7,569 nt of DNA from Methanothrix sp. (lineage in GTDB: Archaea; Halobacteriota; Methanosarcinia; Methanotrichales; Methanotrichaceae): NCBI GenBank assembly GCA_011391755.1, contig JAABPZ010000004.1, positions 1-7,569 of the forward strand. Direction: 5' to 3'. Shown piece by piece: positions 5,515 to 7,569 of the stretch (positions within the stretch are counted from its first letter, which is position 1; each line of letters starts with the position of its first letter). Under the pieces are notes generated by a model. It worked only from the letters and a program-made list of their open reading frames with translations, had not been told where the DNA came from and did not search any database. A program made the translations under genes and the position numbers.

Positions 5515-5530
5515 GGAGAATACTTTAATC
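5515..5530 (+). promoter_or_regulatory. Candidate srp19 promoter giving a leaderless message
   Basis: GGAGAA (5515-5520) followed by TACTTTAATC resembles BRE plus TATA box (5523-5530). The box centre is about 26 nt from the ATG at 5553, the usual TATA-to-start distance in archaea, so transcription should begin at or next to the start codon. No ribosome binding site at proper spacing is present (GGAG at 5535-5538 is 14 nt away), which agrees with a leaderless mRNA. Confidence 0.45.
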
Positions 5531-5552
5531 ATGCGGAGCAAGACCTTGGTCT

Positions 5553-5855
5553 ATGCCCGAGAAGGACAAGCTTGTCATATGGCCCATCTACTTCGACGCG
5601 GACCGCTCCCGGTCGGAAGGCAGAATGGTTTCCCATCAAGATGCCGTCAATGAGCCCAATCTGGATATGTTGATCACAGCCTCACTGAAATCCGGCTTGC
5701 AGCCAGAGATTGAACGCGAGAAGAAGCACCCCAAGACCTGGCACCAGGAAGAGGCTTCCGGCAGAATACTGGTTGCTAAAAAGGGCCCCAAATCTGCCGT
5801 CCTAAAGAGAATCGCCGGGTCCATGAAGGCAAAATACAAGAAGAAGAGCCACTGA
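5553..5855 (+). CDS. srp19: Signal recognition particle 19 kDa protein, SRP19
   Basis: The 100-residue basic protein matches archaeal/eukaryotic SRP19 in length and motifs. KLVIWPIYFDADRSRSEGR opens the fold (residues 5-23), followed by a paired strand/helix region, HPKTWHQEEASGRILVAKK in the middle, and a lysine-rich tail (KAKYKKKSH). SRP19 binds the tips of helices 6 and 8 of 7S RNA and shapes the site where SRP54 docks, so it acts in cytosolic assembly of the particle that targets membrane and secreted proteins. ATG 5553 is used because WPIYFD must lie about ten residues from the start in this family. A TATA-like box 26 nt upstream suggests a leaderless message. The next gene begins 1 nt after its stop. 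Confidence 0.95.
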   Translation: MPEKDKLVIWPIYFDADRSRSEGRMVSHQDAVNEPNLDMLITASLKSGLQPEIEREKKHPKTWHQEEASGRILVAKKGPKSAVLKRIAGSMKAKYKKKSH

Positions 5856-5856
5856 T

Positions 5857-6495
5857 ATGATCGATCTGCATACTCACACCATTTTCAGCGATGGCGAACT
5901 CATTCCTTCCGAACTGGTACGCCGGGCGGAGGTTTTAGGATATACGGCCATCGGCATAACCGATCATGCCGACTATACCAATATCGAGCACATCTTAGCC
6001 TGCGTCTCGAAAGTCAAATACCTGGAAGACGTATTGGATATCAGAGTCCTGGTGGGAGTTGAGTTGACTCATGTGCCCCCTCAGAAGATTGGGCCACTAG
6101 CTGCACTGGCCCGCAGGCTAGGGGCAAAGATCGTGGTTGTGCACGGAGAGACGCCCGTGGAGCCCGTCCGGCCGGGCACAAACCGCGCCGCCCTGGAGGC
6201 CGGAGTGGACATCCTGGCTCACCCCGGCTTCATCACCCAGGAGGAGGCAGAGCTGGCCCGCGAGAACAATGTCTGTCTGGAGATCACATCCCGCTCTGGC
6301 CACAATATCACCAACGGCCATGTGGTACGCATGGCAAAGCTGGCCGGGGCAAAAATGGTGGTGGATACGGACAGCCACGCTCCCCGAGATCTCATAAACA
6401 GCGAGCGCGCCATAGAGATCGCGGTTGGTGCAGGCTTAGCTCGGGAAGAGGCTACCACGATAGTAAAGCAGCACGCCATCATCAAAAGGGGTTGA
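5857..6495 (+). CDS. PHP-domain metal-dependent phosphoesterase (histidinol-phosphatase-like)
   Basis: The 212-residue protein is a complete PHP domain. Metal-ligand motifs appear in order: HTHTIFSDGE (His5, His7, Asp12), TDHAD (His37), GVELTH (Glu69), VVVHGE (His96), AHPGF (His122) and DTDSH (Asp172, His174). PHP enzymes bind a di- or trinuclear metal centre and hydrolyse phosphoesters. Many are annotated as histidinol-phosphatase-like, but the substrate cannot be read from these motifs, and no his genes are nearby. There is no polymerase, DNA-binding or membrane region, so it is a stand-alone cytosolic enzyme. The ATG lies 1 nt after the srp19 stop and no strong ribosome binding site is visible, which suggests translational coupling. 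The DUF2209-like gene follows after 13 nt. Confidence 0.88.
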   Translation: MIDLHTHTIFSDGELIPSELVRRAEVLGYTAIGITDHADYTNIEHILACVSKVKYLEDVLDIRVLVGVELTHVPPQKIGPLAALARRLGAKIVVVHGETPVEPVRPGTNRAALEAGVDILAHPGFITQEEAELARENNVCLEITSRSGHNITNGHVVRMAKLAGAKMVVDTDSHAPRDLINSERAIEIAVGAGLAREEATTIVKQHAIIKRG

Positions 6496-6508
6496 ATAGA
6501 TAGACATA

Positions 6509-6889
6509 GTGGCAATTGATATTTCCGGCCGGCATGCCGTGAATGGCAGATATATGATGGTATGCGCTGTCGTCTCTGCCCGCATATCGCCCAATTTTAT
6601 CGAGAAAATTTACTCGGTGAGGCTGGTGCCTCATGTGGCCAGGTCGTTAGACCTCAATGTGGTGGCAAACTTCATAAGCAAAGCTTGCATGTGCCTTCCC
6701 GGAACAATCGTCGCCGAATCCGGAGACCTCTACAACCAGGAGATCTGGAGGGTGAAAAGCATCCTTGGCAGGGACTTCAAGTATCCTGAGACCATCGCGG
6801 AGAGAACGGCGATTGAACTGGCTCATCACACCTCGGTGGCGGGACGAAGGCTTATCATTGATGCACGCCAAGATGATACCGATGAATGA
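6509..6889 (+). CDS. DUF2209-like archaeal protein of unknown function
   Basis: This 126-residue protein starts with AIDISGRHAVNGRYMMVCAVVSA and ends with AERTAIELAHHTSVAGRRLIIDA. From memory this resembles the archaeal family DUF2209, a small family of unknown function; the assignment is from pattern, not a search. The acidic residue in an opening strand (AIDIS) and the alternating strands recall RNase H-like folds, but a catalytic set is not evident, so that is only a speculation. The start is GTG at 6509, the only standard start codon between an upstream in-frame TAG (6497-6499) and the conserved opening. There is no clear ribosome binding site. The protein is soluble, with no signal peptide. 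It lies 13 nt after the PHP gene, and its last 8 nt overlap hflX, so it belongs to the same transcription unit. Confidence 0.65.
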   Translation: MAIDISGRHAVNGRYMMVCAVVSARISPNFIEKIYSVRLVPHVARSLDLNVVANFISKACMCLPGTIVAESGDLYNQEIWRVKSILGRDFKYPETIAERTAIELAHHTSVAGRRLIIDARQDDTDE

Positions 6890-7569
6890 AGAAAAGACCG
6901 CCGTCCTGCTTATACGAGAGAATCCGATCAAGTCACCAGACCCCTACAAAATAAAAGAGCTGCGGGGCCTGGCACAGGCAGCCGGATATCGGGTTTTGGC
7001 GGAGGTTTTCCAGCGTAGGAGCCGGGACTTTCGCTTCCAGATGGGAAGGGTGAAGATCGAACAGGCCTTGAGCTACAATCCAGAAAAACTGATTTTTTAC
7101 AATGCACTCAGTCCCAACCAGGTCTTCAACATCAGAAGTGAGTTTTCCGCCCAGGTGCTGGACAGGTTCAATCTCATTTTAGAGATCTTTTCCACCCGTG
7201 CCTCCACCCGCGAGGCCAAACTACAGGTGGAGCTGGCAAAGCTCAGCTATGATGCCCCCCAGGTAAAAAGTGCCCTCGCCCTGAAAAAGCGCGGCGAGCA
7301 GCCGGGCTTTCGCGGCGCCGGCGCTTATGAGCAGTCCATGTACCACGACATCCGGGGAAGAATGTCCAAGATCCGGGCGGAGTTGGCGGATGTGGAGAAC
7401 ATGGGCGAGGACAGACGGCAGAGGCGCAGGGAGCAGGGCTTTGATCTGGTGGCCCTGGCCGGTTACACCAACGCCGGCAAGTCCACGTTGCTTAATGCCC
7501 TCACCGGCTCCAAGGTAGAGGCTAAGGACCAGCCGTTTACCACTCTTTCGCCCACTACTAGGGCACTGG
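6882..7569 (+). CDS. hflX: GTPase HflX (3' end beyond window)
   Basis: The frame runs from ATG 6882 to the window edge without a stop and gives 229 residues of an HflX-family GTPase. The N-terminal domain contains LSPNQVFNIRSEF and VLDRFNLILEIFSTRASTREAKLQVELAKLSY. The archaeal-type linker GFRGAGAYEQSMYHDIRGR and a charged coiled-coil (KIRAELADVENMGEDRRQRR) follow. The GTPase domain opens with the G1 motif GYTNAGKST (residues 194-202) and the switch region TTLSPTTR. HflX proteins bind the large ribosomal subunit and split stalled ribosomes under stress; the archaeal enzyme is related. The nucleotide-binding motifs G3 to G5 lie outside the window. ATG 6882 overlaps the end of the previous gene by 8 nt; ATGs at 6873 and 6861 are in frame and cannot be excluded. 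The overlap suggests coupled translation. Confidence 0.93.
   Translation, partial: MNEEKTAVLLIRENPIKSPDPYKIKELRGLAQAAGYRVLAEVFQRRSRDFRFQMGRVKIEQALSYNPEKLIFYNALSPNQVFNIRSEFSAQVLDRFNLILEIFSTRASTREAKLQVELAKLSYDAPQVKSALALKKRGEQPGFRGAGAYEQSMYHDIRGRMSKIRAELADVENMGEDRRQRRREQGFDLVALAGYTNAGKSTLLNALTGSKVEAKDQPFTTLSPTTRAL

Noticed and set aside
5857..6495. RNase P subunit p30 as an alternative identity
   Set aside because: Rpp30 has a related TIM-barrel fold but lacks the full PHP metal-ligand set seen here (HTH, TDH, GVE, VHGE, AHPG, DTDSH).
6118..6515. Open frames of 86-98 codons in other frames of the PHP gene
   Set aside because: The PHP frame carries all metal-ligand motifs; these are shadows of it.
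7327..7518. 63-codon plus-strand open frame
   Set aside because: It is an out-of-frame shadow of the HflX gene, whose G1 motif is in the other frame.
1..7569. CRISPR array, tRNA/rRNA genes, insertion sequences, toxin-antitoxin or phage genes
   Set aside because: I found no regularly spaced repeats, no tRNA-like cloverleaf, no transposase motifs and no terminal inverted repeats. The genes are ordinary chromosomal ones with similar base composition.

Overview
The window reads as a chromosomal segment of a methanogenic archaeon of the Methanosarcinales, most like Methanothrix/Methanosaeta. The case rests on the MC1 chromosomal protein (3673-3945), an archaeal SRP19 (5553-5855), a short NifB without a NifX domain (complement 4539-5447), an archaeal-type HflX GTPase (6882 to the end), archaeal TATA/BRE-like promoters, and GGTG/GGAG ribosome binding sites paired with TTG and GTG starts. 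The genus is an inference from protein content, not a measurement.

Layout. (1) 1-516: the C-terminal part of an unrecognised, probably exported protein, meeting tail-to-tail (6-bp overlap) (2) a leftward beta-CASP metallo-beta-lactamase RNase-like gene (511-1920). (3) A divergent intergenic region (1921-2066) with candidate promoters and a 20-bp-spaced direct repeat, then a probable two-gene unit: a small protein of unknown function with a C-terminal His/Cys cluster (2067-2441) and a YukJ/DUF2278 protein with a C-terminal lamin-tail-like domain (2459-3463). (4) MC1 (3673-3945) behind a good promoter and ribosome binding site. It is followed by a 259-bp gap full of inverted repeats, and then a small lysine-rich protein (4205-4453) whose promoter region carries a 22-bp imperfect palindrome. 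(5) A hairpin/oligo-T region (4475-4519) between that gene and the convergent nifB. (6) A compact divergent promoter pair (about 5496-5530) between nifB and a tight rightward cluster: srp19, a PHP-domain phosphoesterase, a DUF2209-like protein, and hflX, which runs off the window.

The rightward cluster joins two proteins linked to translation and protein targeting (SRP19 and HflX) with a PHP hydrolase and a small unknown. Spacing is 1 nt, 13 nt and an 8-nt overlap, which points to co-transcription and partly coupled translation. MC1 and the lysine-rich protein are both small and basic, but separate signals precede them.

I did not find an obvious new defence, mobile or biosynthetic system. 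The items most worth checking are the apparent ATA start of the YukJ-family gene, the structured gap after MC1 with the palindrome at its end, the shortened MC1, and the two small unknown proteins. No tRNA, rRNA, CRISPR array or insertion sequence was seen. No gene-free stretch exceeds 300 bases; the longest is 3946-4204, described below.
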